Source: Calcarisporiella thermophila CBS 279.70 (lineage: Eukaryota > Calcarisporiellomycota). Taken from it: DNA of 64,000 nucleotides. Both the position numbers and the translations under genes were made by a program. Positions within the stretch are counted from its first letter, which is position 1; each line of letters begins with the position of its first letter. The DNA is taken from assembly GCF_041956535.1 (NCBI RefSeq), contig NW_027192191.1, forward strand, positions 1,065,443 through 1,129,442, given 5' to 3'. A model generated the notes under the pieces. That model saw nothing but the letters and a program-made list of their open reading frames with translations, did not search any database and had not been told where the DNA came from. This document shows, one piece after another, positions 47,915 through 59,090 of this stretch.

Positions 47915-48730
47915 TATGAAGGTTTAAGAGGTTCTGGCAGTAACAGTTGCATTAAACTGCAAACACAAAGAACTTTTGTACAAGGGAGAAGGGGAAAGGG
48001 AAATATACTTAAATATGAAGAAGGGGTGGAAATAACTGCTTTATATCAATCCACCCGGAAAAAAAAATTTAAGTCTCACTTGTAGAACCTGGAAGTCTGC
48101 CTCTGAGTTATCGAAAGGCGGTTGGATTCAATACCTTGTGGCTAATATAAAACAAGAGCATGGCTCAAGCGATTTGGAAATTTGTTTCTTGATACTCACC
48201 AACAGCCAACTATCGAGCATCTTGTTATAATCCAGGAATGCCCACGTTCATTGTTTTGCATATATTACCAAAATATTAATTCGCCTCAATCACTACTTTA
48301 ATTATTGCTCTATTATCAAAAACAATTCTAAACTCTAGTTGCTACAGAAATATCAAATAACATCCTATCGTTAGAGCCTCGATGGCCTTAATGTGTTTTT
48401 AGGAACCTCAACCCATGCCTAGGTACACTCTCGTTTTAATAAATCAATCTTTTTCTATTTCGTTTATATTGGTAATTAGAATCAGTATGAATTGTTCATG
48501 CGCGTTGATTAAAATTCTGCGCACTCTGCATGAGCATGCTAGCCAAAAATAAAAATTGATAACAAGATATGTAATCTCTCATAGAAATGTAGAGATGAGC
48601 TCATCATTAAAGATGCAATATATTAAATAGCGCTATTATAATAAAGATATAAGAAATAAACGGGAGAAAGTAAGCGATCTTATTGAGAGTCCTTGAACAA
48701 TAAATATGAATGACTATAGTCTGATGTGCA
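47915..48730. other. Intergenic region upstream of the methyltransferase gene
   Basis: 816 bp, AT-rich. It contains the methyltransferase promoter and the 3' flank of the oxysterol-binding-protein gene. I see no gene, tRNA or repeat. Confidence 0.5.
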
Positions 48731-50543
48731 TTAGATTTGTGCGGGGGACTTTCCGTTGAACAGCACTTCTTTGCCTGCAGCCGTCAGTTCAACCCGTCCG
48801 TCCCGGAACGGCAATTGGAAGAATAGGGGCTGGTGAACTTCATTGCGCTCTTTGAGCTCTGCCGCTTTTTTACGCTGTCGCTCTTCAAGCATAACTTTGG
48901 CTTGAGTGGCCAAATTATATTCACGTGCAAATATGTGAGAAGTAACTTCTTTCCAGACCCTACAAAGGAAAGGAATTCAGAAAATTGGTTGAGGAGTGCT
49001 TTTATATTTTGTTTTCCTTTACCGTCGAGATTCTAGGTGTCCCTGTTCTTCAATTGGACGCACAATCTTTGGAACCGGATAGAGTATGCTCAAATCCACT
49101 AATAACCTACGGTCACCGTCGCAAGTCGTCACCCAAACCTTTTCATGCCAACTGCCGTCTATTGTTGCAACGACGCGATCGTCGGGGACTTGCTTTAATT
49201 TCCGGATGTTCACCTCGGTCTCATTCGAGGGGTCATATCGGAAGACTAATCCTTCAACAAGGAACTTGGGTTTGCCAAATAGCCTCTACAAAGCGGAATA
49301 AGTAAGTGGATTCAGTCGATGGATGGTCAGAACTTACCTCTTCCTTGTACTCCACAATGGCCTTAAGCCCTGTTTTAGCACATGAAATTACAACCGTATC
49401 TCCCATTGTAATGTACAACGAACTCTTGAACCACCCGTGGACATACCCAATCGGATGTGTGCAGTGATATTCCTCCTCGTCTCGCTTCGTCAATCTTATA
49501 AAGAGTCCTTTGTTGTGCTCACCCGCGCCCACGCGCACCGTTCCGGCCGTCACGACAAACTGAGTGGCAATCTGGTCAATCCCATGCACCAGGATGCCCT
49601 TCTCCTCACACCAGTATGCATAGCCGCTCACAGGCGGATGATGTGAAGTTTGTTCTATTATGCATGTGAAGTTGTGTCTAGGAGCGGTTGCTTCCTCCGC
49701 TTCACTATATGATAGGCTTTGATCAGACACATGCGCAAGCTTGATATATTCCCCCGTGGAAGAGTCAAGTTGCGCACTTGGAACTTCCCAAGTGCAGTGA
49801 AATTGCTCTCCAAGAATAGAATTGTACGGTTTGAAAAGTCTCCCTTTCTACAGCATTAGGAGAAAACGGTAAAAATAAAAATCTGAAGCTAATCAAGTCT
49901 ACCGGTAATTACCACAAATTTAAGATCTTTGGAAAAGTTAAATCGTATAGTCGCAAGCATCCGTTCTAGCGGATCATCAGAATCACCGATGCTATTTTAG
50001 AAAAGAAAAGTTTCGGATCAATTTATGTCAAATCTATAGGACTTTAAGGGAAACCTACATAGCCGCAAAATCGGGTCTATCAAGATAGGTCCAATATTCT
50101 AGATTTCTATCATGTAAACAAAGAAATGATCGTTTAGCAATGGGTAATCTTGAGTGGCTGTATGGCTCTGAATATTTAAAAATAAAACAAACTACCCTAT
50201 AGGTTCTAATAGTTGCGAGGGCAAAGACATTCTCCTAAAAATGATAAAAAAAAAATAAAGATAATTTTTTGAGAAATTAGCAAAATTCTAGAGAGAGGGG
50301 AAATATTTACACTGAAGCAAGATCTTTCACTCCAATAAAATTCTTCAGCAGACCAATCGCGATCTTCACTTTGCTCTCCTTCGGTTCTGTCTCGTGGGGA
50401 GAACGAATGGCACGTATAGCATTCTCCTGAATTGCGATATCGAGAGGGGAATATTCACTTGAAAAGTATTTAGAAGAGGAAGGCGGGAAGTCAACACCAG
50501 AGTCAGCATTGGAAGCGGTGGAAGGATTGCGTGGGGGCGACAT
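48731..50543 (-). CDS. Oxysterol-binding-protein-related lipid transfer protein (ORD only)
   Basis: Seven exons (50543-50311, 50234-50196, 50106-50059, 49991-49913, 49847-49338, 49285-49023, 48959-48731) encode 466 residues. The ORD domain fills nearly the whole chain: SLPSQLLEPIGNLEYW, KPYNSILGEQFHC, then the hallmark EQTSHHPPVS, and a C-terminal KEVTSHI...ATQAKVMLEERQRKKA helix. Such proteins move sterols, phosphatidylserine and PI4P between membranes. There is no PH domain, ankyrin repeat or FFAT-like motif that I can see, so it belongs with the short Osh proteins; I cannot place it more closely. Three of the early exons are very small (39-79 bp). Confidence 0.9.
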
Positions 50544-51343
50544 CGTAATAAGAGAGTAATGGGAGAATTAGCGAAAAAAAATGATGTGCAGGAGAAGGAG
50601 AATGGAGATAAATCGCTCAAATGATAAAACGGAGGAGCGTGTTCTTAATCGCCGGAAGGACGCTTGTTTACTCCTTGGGCAGTAATGATGAAGAACACGG
50701 AATTTCTTGAAGTAGCAAGAAAGGAGGTTGGTGCAGAGGAGAGAAACCGTTTCGAGAAAAAGAATAAGTCCTGTACCTGAAAATAGGAAGGCGGTCACGG
50801 CATGTGAATTTCGATGTCCGAAAATTCCCCCCACTCAGAAGGCAGGGCTCCCTTCACGTTGATGAGGTAAAGGAGAAAGCAATTCTTGAACGCATTCTGT
50901 ATACTTTCTCGTGAGATAGCATGCGCTCACGCGCCACGGTGCCTGCAGAGCTTAAATGAGGATCAGCTGCGGTAAAGGCCTCGCCCGTCTCCAGTGCACC
51001 CGAGGCCCCAAAAATGAGTAGCACCGGAGATGAGAGTAGTCATAGCCCTCCACAGAATTCTGCAAAGCTCTGAAATTAAAACTAAACTAAAATAGGTAGA
51101 GGGCGGCCTGATGTCAGAAATTATCTAGAAGTCTGGGGCGCCAGGCTTAACCGGCTCTGTGTCAATCTATCAAAGATTTGAGGTTGTTTATAGGTTTGGG
51201 ACTATCATCCATGTTTGCATTAGGAGAGGACTGTTCCGTAAAAGAAAAAATAAACAATATATCATCATCTAATAAGAACAAGCAAAAAAAAAAAAAGAAA
51301 TGTCATATTCTATAAAAAGATTGCAGAGCAAAAACGGGCCCCC
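50544..51343. other. Intergenic region between the ORP and COQ1 genes
   Basis: 800 bp with the ORP promoter and the COQ1 3' flank. The open frame at 50568-50834 has no recognisable feature. No gene is supported. Confidence 0.5.
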
Positions 51344-52922
51344 CTAATTCTTTCTAGTCAATACATTCTCAGCAAGCTGAACCAGTGCTGTGCGCGCATC
51401 TGACGGTGGAAGCTGCATCACAGCCTCGATGGCGCGATTGCAGTGCAAGGCCGCGAGCTTTCTTGTCTGCTCAATACCATTGCTTAGCATGACATATTCT
51501 CTTGCCTAAAATAGGTATTGAACAGCGTTAGTATAAGGAGAATCGGGAGTGCTGTTCTTTCATCAATCTTATGTTTATAATACCTTCTCAACATCCCCCT
51601 CTTTCTCGAAGTTTCGTTTGATCATAACCTCCAGCTCAGGGAACTCCTCCCACGCATACAAAACAGGTGCTGTCGCAATGCCGAGCTGCAAATCGGCATT
51701 CACCGGCTTTCCAAACTCATCGGCCGAACTAACAAAATCAAGCACATCATCCACCAACTAAAGAAAAAGAAAAGAGGGTTAGAGATACATCGCACACGAT
51801 CGAAACGGTACGTCGTATTGTCCTGACCTGAAAAGCAATCCCAACGTTTCTGCCATAGGTGTATGCAACCTCGGCGATCTCCTGTGTCGACCCCCCTAGA
51901 ACGGTGGCAGCGTGACAGCTCTTTGCAATCAAACTTGCTGTTTTCATGTAGTTCTTCTTCATATAGTGCTCAAATGTCGAATCTCCGCCCGCTTCACCAT
52001 CAGAACCAGTATTCTTCAACTGCATGAACTCCCCCTCCACCAAGTTTGCTATCACGGTTGCAAGCAACTCTGTCACTTCTGGATGCCGTAGCCGAGCAAG
52101 TGCTAAGGAGGCGCGCGCCAGGAGAAAATCACCCGCAAGAATGGCCATTTTGTTGCCAAACTTCATGTTGGCCGAGGCTATTTTACGCCGTGTCTCCGCA
52201 TTATCGATGACATCGTCATGAAGAAGCGACGCAGTGTGGATCATTTCTGTGATCTCGGCAAGCCGGCGTTGACTTGGGAGAATTGTACAGCCGTCGGGGC
52301 GAACGGACGGGGTGTACGAGTTTGCATCTGTTGAGATAGGCGTGCTCTGGTCGTTCTGTTGAGTTAGGATGGCTGAAATCGGGGTATCGATGATGCGAAA
52401 GTCCTCGGTTGGCGCCACTTGGTAGGCTTTGGGAGCAATGCTCGTAGCCTGTGACATGAGCAGAACAAGAAGAGGCCGGATCCTTTTCCCGTCGGCATTA
52501 AAATAATACTTGCTCAACGTATTAAGGACAGGGTGCCCGCTCCCTAGCAGTTTTATGACATTTGTCTTCAGATCCTCCATATCCTTGCCCACGATCTGTA
52601 GTGGATTCACTCGAGCAACCTCGCCTTCCGGATATAGTATCGATTCCGCATCGCGTACAGCCTGTGCCCACGAACGCGACTGCCCTGTATTTGTAAGGTT
52701 GCGCGTTGGAGGTTGGGTATTGGACTGGGAGAGGGCCGAAATGGGAAGCCAAGATTGTAGCCGCTGAGATGCACGTTCAAGTGCCTGCGTGATAAAGTGG
52801 GAGGACGATGTGGATATATTATGAGATTTCGAATGCTGCCATCGCCTAGTGCCAACAGTCCGTACGGTATTGTAAAGTGCGTGGTATCGTATAGACCTGG
52901 TTGAAGCGGCTAGTGTTGCCAT
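51344..52922 (-). CDS. COQ1: Mitochondrial polyprenyl diphosphate synthase
   Basis: Three exons (52922-51828, 51757-51584, 51505-51344) encode 476 residues. It makes the long isoprenoid tail of ubiquinone in the mitochondrial matrix. The first aspartate-rich motif is LLHDDVIDNAETRR and the second is LVDDVLDF, split from the first by an intron. GKRIRP, KMAILAGDFLLARA and GEFMQLKN are also standard. The N-terminus is rich in Arg, Ser and Thr with no early acidic residue, fitting a mitochondrial presequence. An insert of about 30 residues (near 52300-52400) lies between the KRIRP and HDD motifs, as in other fungal Coq1 proteins. Confidence 0.94.
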
Positions 52923-53481
52923 GCGTTACGCAGTGTGCTTTCAAAATGTTTAATAATAGAACGGGCGAAATATGTACAATTACAATGGTGGATACTGGTA
53001 TTTCCCTTGCCAATGCTGTCAAATTAAAGAAGAGAATCCCCTTCTAAAATTCTATTTAATAATTGTTTTACTTCGAGTTTGCCAGGGACATTATCGTCGA
53101 TAAAAAAATAAAAAATCTGCGCCACAAATTCACATTAGATAATCCCGATGGTATTTATCCAGAACTCCTTTCCGACAGAATATAAGGTAGTTTAATGATA
53201 GGAAAAGGTGGAGTAGGAAAAAACAAAGGAAAGAAAATGCTCAAAATACCAGGAGAAAGAAATTGTTTTATATCGCAGAGGAAGCCATTATTCGGGCGTA
53301 AACAAAAGAGAGATATGCGTAAAAGAAACTTGAGAAAGAGAAAAGTATGGGAAATCGAGAAGTTTATACCTATATCTTTTCTAAATAATAGAACACGCGC
53401 AAGAACTGTAATATTGCTACACATCTAGCAGAGTGCCGGCAACTCAAGGGGACATCGCAGCCCGCCACAAAGCCGTCTGCA
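52923..53481. other. Intergenic region between COQ1 and GID8
   Basis: 559 bp, AT-rich, with the COQ1 promoter and the GID8 3' flank. No gene is seen. Confidence 0.5.
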
Positions 53482-54470
53482 CTATGTCGTACTTCCAATG
53501 TCCTCCTTGGATTCTAGATGAAGCTCGCCCGTCGAAAAATCGCGGATTTTCGGGTACATCACCTTGCGCTCATCCAGCTGAGCCTCACACCAGTGTAACA
53601 TCTTGATCATGTTAGGTAGCTTTGGCTCTTTCTCCTGACTCTGCGCAACAAGTATCGCCGCGTTCAACTCACTGGCTGTGCGTTGGCGGTGCGCAGCACC
53701 AAGGAGATTAGAAACCGGGGAGGATGAGTTATTATCGAAGATCAGCAGAGCCATAGTTCGTTCTAATTCTTCAAGGAACTCAGGCTACAGGGTTGAAAGT
53801 TTTCATCCAATTTAGCAACATTGATAATGGGATATAAACTCAAGAAAAATAACCCACATTCTCTTCCCCTCGTGGAGCAAGTTCTTCTTGCGCAAACTCC
53901 AGAGCCTCTGTAATCTGTCCTTTTCGAATTTTCTCAATCAATAGCTGCTGCTTCAGATGGAAATAGAGCTTTGGATTGGTATCCAGAATCTAAAAGATAA
54001 CAGCAATTAGCATGCGATGATATGCAGCAGACAGACTCTAGCTGGATATCAAACCTCAGGATCTAGATCATTGACCTTCTCGATGGCCTCCTCAATGTTG
54101 CCAGAATATACTGCATTGCGGATTTCTGTACGCTCTTGCACTGATCGGAGATCAATCTGTGGTTCTAGCCCGCTTTCAGCAGAGAATTTCTCGGCTGCAT
54201 CTTTGTATCCTTCTATTAACAGATAGTTCATGACCAGGCGATCGAGGTCCCTGCATCAGAAACAAAGCGATTAATTATGGAGAGTTAAAGGCGAAATCAA
54301 GGCGAGGGATAACGTACTGCTTATTCAATTCGATCTCACCCAATTTTTTCTCCCACTCCTCTAATGAGTAGATCTTCTTTGTTTGATTGGTAGCGGTGGT
54401 CTGCCAGTAGACGCAATAGGCTTCGTCAATCATAATAATTATTTATAATTTTCACCACAAGGCTTACCAT
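53482..54470 (-). CDS. GID8: GID8/TWA1 subunit of the GID/CTLH ubiquitin ligase
   Basis: I read five exons: 54470-54468, 54400-54318, 54250-54055, 53989-53858 and 53784-53482, giving 238 residues. LisH comes first ([21 protein letters not shown]), then CTLH ([20 protein letters not shown]) and CRA (FHLKQQ to the C-terminus). This order and length match Gid8, a scaffold of the E3 that degrades gluconeogenic enzymes in yeast. In this model the first coding exon is only the ATG, followed at once by GTAAGC. An alternative is an unspliced start at 54433 ([11 protein letters not shown]...), which is in frame with the same second exon. Confidence 0.9.
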
Positions 54471-54778
54471 TTCTATTGCATCAAGATTAGAATCTTTCCT
54501 AGGGGGGGAAAGGAAGAGGTAGTAGGCCAAAGGTGGGGGGATCACGCGTATGATAAAAAATCAAGAAAAAGCCACATGAACAGTTGTATTTCTGAAATAG
54601 CAAAAGGGAAAAATTCCGCAGTGGAAAGAGCAAGAAAAAAGTGTCCAAATACAAAAATCGATAGAAAAGTTTAAAAACAAGTTCAAAAGATTATATATAT
54701 ATAATTACAAATATTTCAGAGTTTCTGCACGTAAAGTGTATATAAAGGATTTAAATCAGAAGATAGTCCGCGGCCCAC
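54471..54778. other. Short intergenic region between GID8 and the RBR ligase
   Basis: 308 bp with an alternating TA run near 54694-54704. Both genes run leftward. It holds the GID8 promoter and the ligase 3' flank only. Confidence 0.45.
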
Positions 54779-56918
54779 TCAATTAGGGTCAACAGCGCGG
54801 CTCTCATCTTCTCGGCTAACATATGGATGATGATTAGTATTATTGCTTCGAATCCACCCCGGCAAATCCTCCCGCTTACCTCTTATCTGACTTCCTGTCC
54901 TTGGCCCTATCGCTAGGTCGATTTCCGCACCCCGGGCCTCAGGGTGCTCTCTAAGGTATTCATTACGCGCCCTCTCGGCCGCCTCGGCAACCAGCTTGCT
55001 CTCGTCCTCTACCTTGTAGAGATCACACTTGGAACACTTGTTGCACTTCTGGCCAGGAATTGGCCGGAAATGGTCGCAGAAATGCCCTATACCATTTTAC
55101 GTGTTATTCAAGGAATGCAATGAAAATAGTGCGATTCGATAGCTACCATAGCCTTCTTGTCGTATGTTCTTCCGACAAATATAGCACATTATATAGCCTA
55201 TATATGAAATACAAGATGAGTGGACCACTGCGACTAAAACACAACCCTGTCTTCTACGGGCACATACCACACCGGCACACCATCTTGTTGCAACCATCTG
55301 ACTTCTGAAATGACACGTGACACTTGGGGCACGTTCGCTTCACTGCATCGGCCATGGCCCGCTCCACATACAACCGCAAACCATCCTGCTCCTTCTCATA
55401 GCATTTGTGTAGGGGCCGGCACTCTGCCCCACACTTTAAGCACGTCAACTTTCCACAATCCGGATTCCGACAAGTAAACACGTAGCCCCGTCGCTTTTGC
55501 CTTACCCGGTTTATTGCCCGGCGAAATTCTTCCCGCCAGTTCCATTCCATGCCAAAAATCGAGACAAACACCAAGAAGAGCACGGTTTGAATGAGCAACA
55601 ATCCGCTCACCATGATGATCCAAAACGCAATAAATCCAGTCACCGCGAGCAGCAGCGCGCGGCCCAGGCGGAGTGACTGCAAGGGATCGAAGTTATCGTC
55701 CGCCTCGCAGTATATGCAAAAGGCGCATTGCACAATCGCTAGCCCAGAGTGCTTCATCTCCTCTTCCACGAGGGAGTTAGTGTAGGCCTTGAACATATCC
55801 GGGAGGAGGACCTTCTCTAGTTCGCTCATAGGAATGCACGCCTCGCACCCATCGCCCTCCACGCACTTCACCGGACGCCCACGCAGGGTGCCCTGCCCAA
55901 AAATGCCCTCCGACACAAGGTTTCGAATGCAACCGACGCAGAAGAGATGCCCCTCCGCGCAGAAGGTCATATCTTCAAACGGAAAGTCCCCGAAACAGCA
56001 TCTACATTCAATGAGCTGTGAGTGTGCCTGATATTCGTCCAGGTTGAGCTGCCGTGCAAACTCGAGGTCCGCAGCGGCTAAACGGGTGCGCTCCTGCTCG
56101 CGAAGAATATCAACCTGCATCAATAGCTCGGGCGTCCACATCTCGCACACTTCCTGGTGCTTGCGCCGCATGAAGTTGAGAAAAGGAGACCACCAATAAT
56201 TATGCGAGAGTTCAGAGAGTTTGGCATGGCTTCTGAGATAATCAAAATTGTTTTCCGCCATGACGGCTCTAATCGTCGATTTCCAAGTCTGAAGTCCATG
56301 AGAGCATAGGAGGAGAAGATCAGTCAGTGTCTATAAATTAAAAAGTAGAATCCGTCTCACATTGGGGAAGTCATTATACAAACGGTGCCGTGCCCCTTTT
56401 TCATATTCTGGGCTTCTGAAATATTCCCATTCCTCAATAACGCCGGTTCTCAACCTTGTGGGAAGTCTTCTTTGCTTTTCTAATAAGATTTCGACGGTTT
56501 GGTGGAGGTGACTATGCGGGAATAGACTCACGAGCTCTCGTAAATAAGTGATGTCACAATCGGGGAATAGCTCTGTTGCAAGGCGTTCTAAGTGTGAATT
56601 AAGCGCCATGGTTGGGGTTGCATTGGCTGGAATGCGTGGGTACTCGCCGTAATTAAGATTACAGATCTTCTCTGCAACTCGCGAGACATGATTATCATTA
56701 TAAAATCCAATACAGTGTTCGAGGTATCTAGGATCTGTATTAATTCGAACAAGGTTAGATGAATTTTAGTATTTCCCAGGTTGTAACCAAACCAGGAATT
56801 TATATGGCTGGAACATGACACATCAAAACTTACCACAATCAGGAAAAAGAGTCAGCAATTCCTTCACTAGATGATTCTGCGATTTGGACATTGATGAATT
56901 CTCTAGTAGCCGCATCAT
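54779..56918 (-). CDS. RNF216-like RBR E3 ubiquitin ligase with predicted membrane hairpin
   Basis: Five exons (56918-56834, 56734-56361, 56288-55268, 55197-55147, 55086-54779) encode 612 residues. The N-terminus has helical segments with repeated LLTLFPDC / ATELFPDC patterns. RING1 begins at CRCCFGDFPFEDMTFCAEG near residue 248. IBR begins QCAFCIYCE, but is interrupted by two hydrophobic stretches (residues about 361-398), then resumes at FTCRNPDCGKLTCLKCG. RING2 has CPKCHVSFQKSDGCNKMVCRCG; the Cys of DGCN is the expected catalytic residue by comparison with RNF216. HFCDHFRPIPG then CNKCSKCDLY is also RNF216-like. It should accept ubiquitin as a thioester from an E2. The membrane segments are unusual for this family. 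Confidence 0.88.
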
Positions 56919-57095
56919 GTTGCTCGCAATTCAAAGTCCTGTAAAACTAATCAAGTTTAAAACCCCACTTATTCAAATGTCTTAACCCTCCAGGTTAGGT
57001 TACGGCAAGAGAAAATTTGGGCCATTTCATTCAAACATTCTTGACGGAAATAGCATTGAAAGTAGTAGAAGGGGTGTATATTTATATAATCAGAT

Positions 57096-58964
57096 CTACA
57101 GTTCACACAGCGCTAATACATGCCTTATCCCAAGAGCCACATCATGCACGCATACCTCCTTTTCCTCTTGAAACCTCACAAGTCTTGGCACAAAAGCATG
57201 GTCTGTTCCCCCATGTCCTAATCGACCACTCCAGCCGCCCAAACCCCAGGTGAACAGCTGCCCTGCTTCTGTATTATATATTGGATACAATTTGTGAGTG
57301 AACACTGTCACCAGATAATACAACTCGAACAGAATGCTAACCTGTAATAGCTGCAGCGTAATCGGTAGTGGCGTATATTTTCACCACCCTGTCCTCAATA
57401 CCCTTGACCAAGGTTGGCTTCAGCGTTTCTATCACTTCATCGCCCAGCCCCAGTGCTCCATACCCGCATGTGTAAATCCTTCCTTCATCTAATGGATATT
57501 CGCAAACAATTTAGCTTATAATTGAGAAAGTGGTATGTGCCCCAGTAAATATTACCGGTTAAAACCAGTGAGAAAGGACCGCCTGCTGCTACATCCAATA
57601 TATTTTTTTCAAAATGAACTTTAACTGGCTCTAATATCTATGATTTCGCGGGTTAGCCGGTATCTGCTACTACTCTTTAATGCATGGTTATCCTACTCTA
57701 TCTATTTTGCGTCCTAGCATGCATTGCCCATACTCAGAGTTTCCCCATGTCCACAGACTACCATCCTCTATTCAGTAATTATGCGTTTAATCGAAAGTTC
57801 ATTAGAAAAGACAAAAGTGCCTCCACTATCATACCCATTAGACAAAAAGTAAAGTCTGTGGAAGATGTGAGCTTACGTACAGGTCTCCCATTCATGCCAT
57901 ACACCGGAGTCGGTGTATTTTTATCAGAAGTCGAGCCTGGACCCGTTCCTACCTGACCATCAGCGCCCCATCCCATTGCATATACGCAGTGATCATCTAA
58001 TGAGTCAATAAAATATCAATCAACTTGAGTTGACCCCGAAAAATTATAAATCGAATACCGGTCAGTAGAACGGAATGGTCCAACCCACATGCCACGGCAA
58101 CAACTTGCTTCCCACCGTCAACGGTGATAGGTGTACTGCTTTCACTGGCGACAGAGGTATCAGCTCCCTCAGGCAGATCGTACTTACTTCTTGAGCTTCC
58201 CAGTTGACCGTACATTTCACTACCAAAGCCAAACAGCTTCGTTTCTCCTAGTGTAGAGGTTACGCTCCAAACTTGTAATGCAAATGGTAATCAGGCTTAA
58301 GTGTAAACTAACCATTCTCCATCTTCGAGAGCACTAGAGAATGCTCTCTACCACAGGCCATATCCAGCACTCGAGCGTTCATCGGCAGGTTTTTTACAAA
58401 GCCCTCAGTTGGCCCTTGTTTTGATATATCCCCAATTCCTTTTGAGTAAGTAGAACTGATGAGTAATTAGTCTGACCATTCGGACATCGAATCGCATACC
58501 TAGTTGCCCCGAATTATTCAAACCACAACCATACACCACCGACTTTCCTTTGACTGACATGGCAATCAGAGAATGAGCCCAACCTGACGCAATGCGATGG
58601 AGCTTTTATATAAAAATTAACTTGGTAAGTTGCTAGGTATAGGAATCTAGTTTGTCTAGCAAGAATACGAAAAGGACTAGTCGCATAGAGAACATCAATG
58701 TCAAGACTCCCTTACCCGATGCGACCCTTCCTGCTCAAGCCCAGGAACTCTCAATTGTTTGGGTGTCCATATTACACCCTGACGCGCATTATGGCTTTGT
58801 ACGGAGGGCAACCCGGTTATATCGCCCCAACCAAATAATTGCAACCGCTTGTTATACGCACCAGAAGTCGCAGAGCTGAAATGGCGGCAACTCAATAACC
58901 GGTATTGCATAGCTCTCATTCTTTGCCAAGGTAGCTCTAAAACCGTATTTATTGATTTAAGCAA
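57096..58964 (-). CDS. RCC1-repeat protein, probably mitochondrial (RCC1L-like)
   Basis: Nine exons between 58964 and 57096 encode 419 residues. Repeats of a RCC1 beta-propeller are clear: ASGWAHSLIAM, MACGREHSLVLS, VACGLDHSVLLT, YAMGWGADGQVGTG, LWTWGNSEYGQ, IYTCGYGALGLG and LFTWGLGGWSGRLGHGG. The N-terminus is basic with aromatic and Ser residues (MQYRLLSCRHFSS), which suggests import into mitochondria. RCC1L-type proteins act in mitochondrial ribosome assembly; RCC1 itself is a nuclear Ran exchange factor and lacks such a leader. The exon joins were fixed by the repeat frame. Translation may begin at 58964 or at an internal Met nearer the leader. The gene faces DCAF11 across only 126 bp. 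Confidence 0.8.
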
Positions 58965-59090
58965 CCGGAGTTTCCATTCTATCGGTGGCAGTCACTCTAC
59001 ACGCCACCCCGCGTTTTTCGACTCTTAACCGTCAGAGCAGTGTCACTCTTAAGAGCCAGCCCATTTTCTTGTGAAACTTATCACCTCATA
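58965..59090. promoter_or_regulatory. Compact bidirectional promoter, RCC1-like / DCAF11
   Basis: Only 126 bp separate the two diverging start codons, so 5' leaders and promoters must be packed tightly or overlap. Confidence 0.5.

Noticed and set aside
50568-50834. 88-codon minus-strand frame upstream of the ORP gene
   Set aside because: Lies in the ORP promoter region, shows no family feature and no flanking splice sites of quality.
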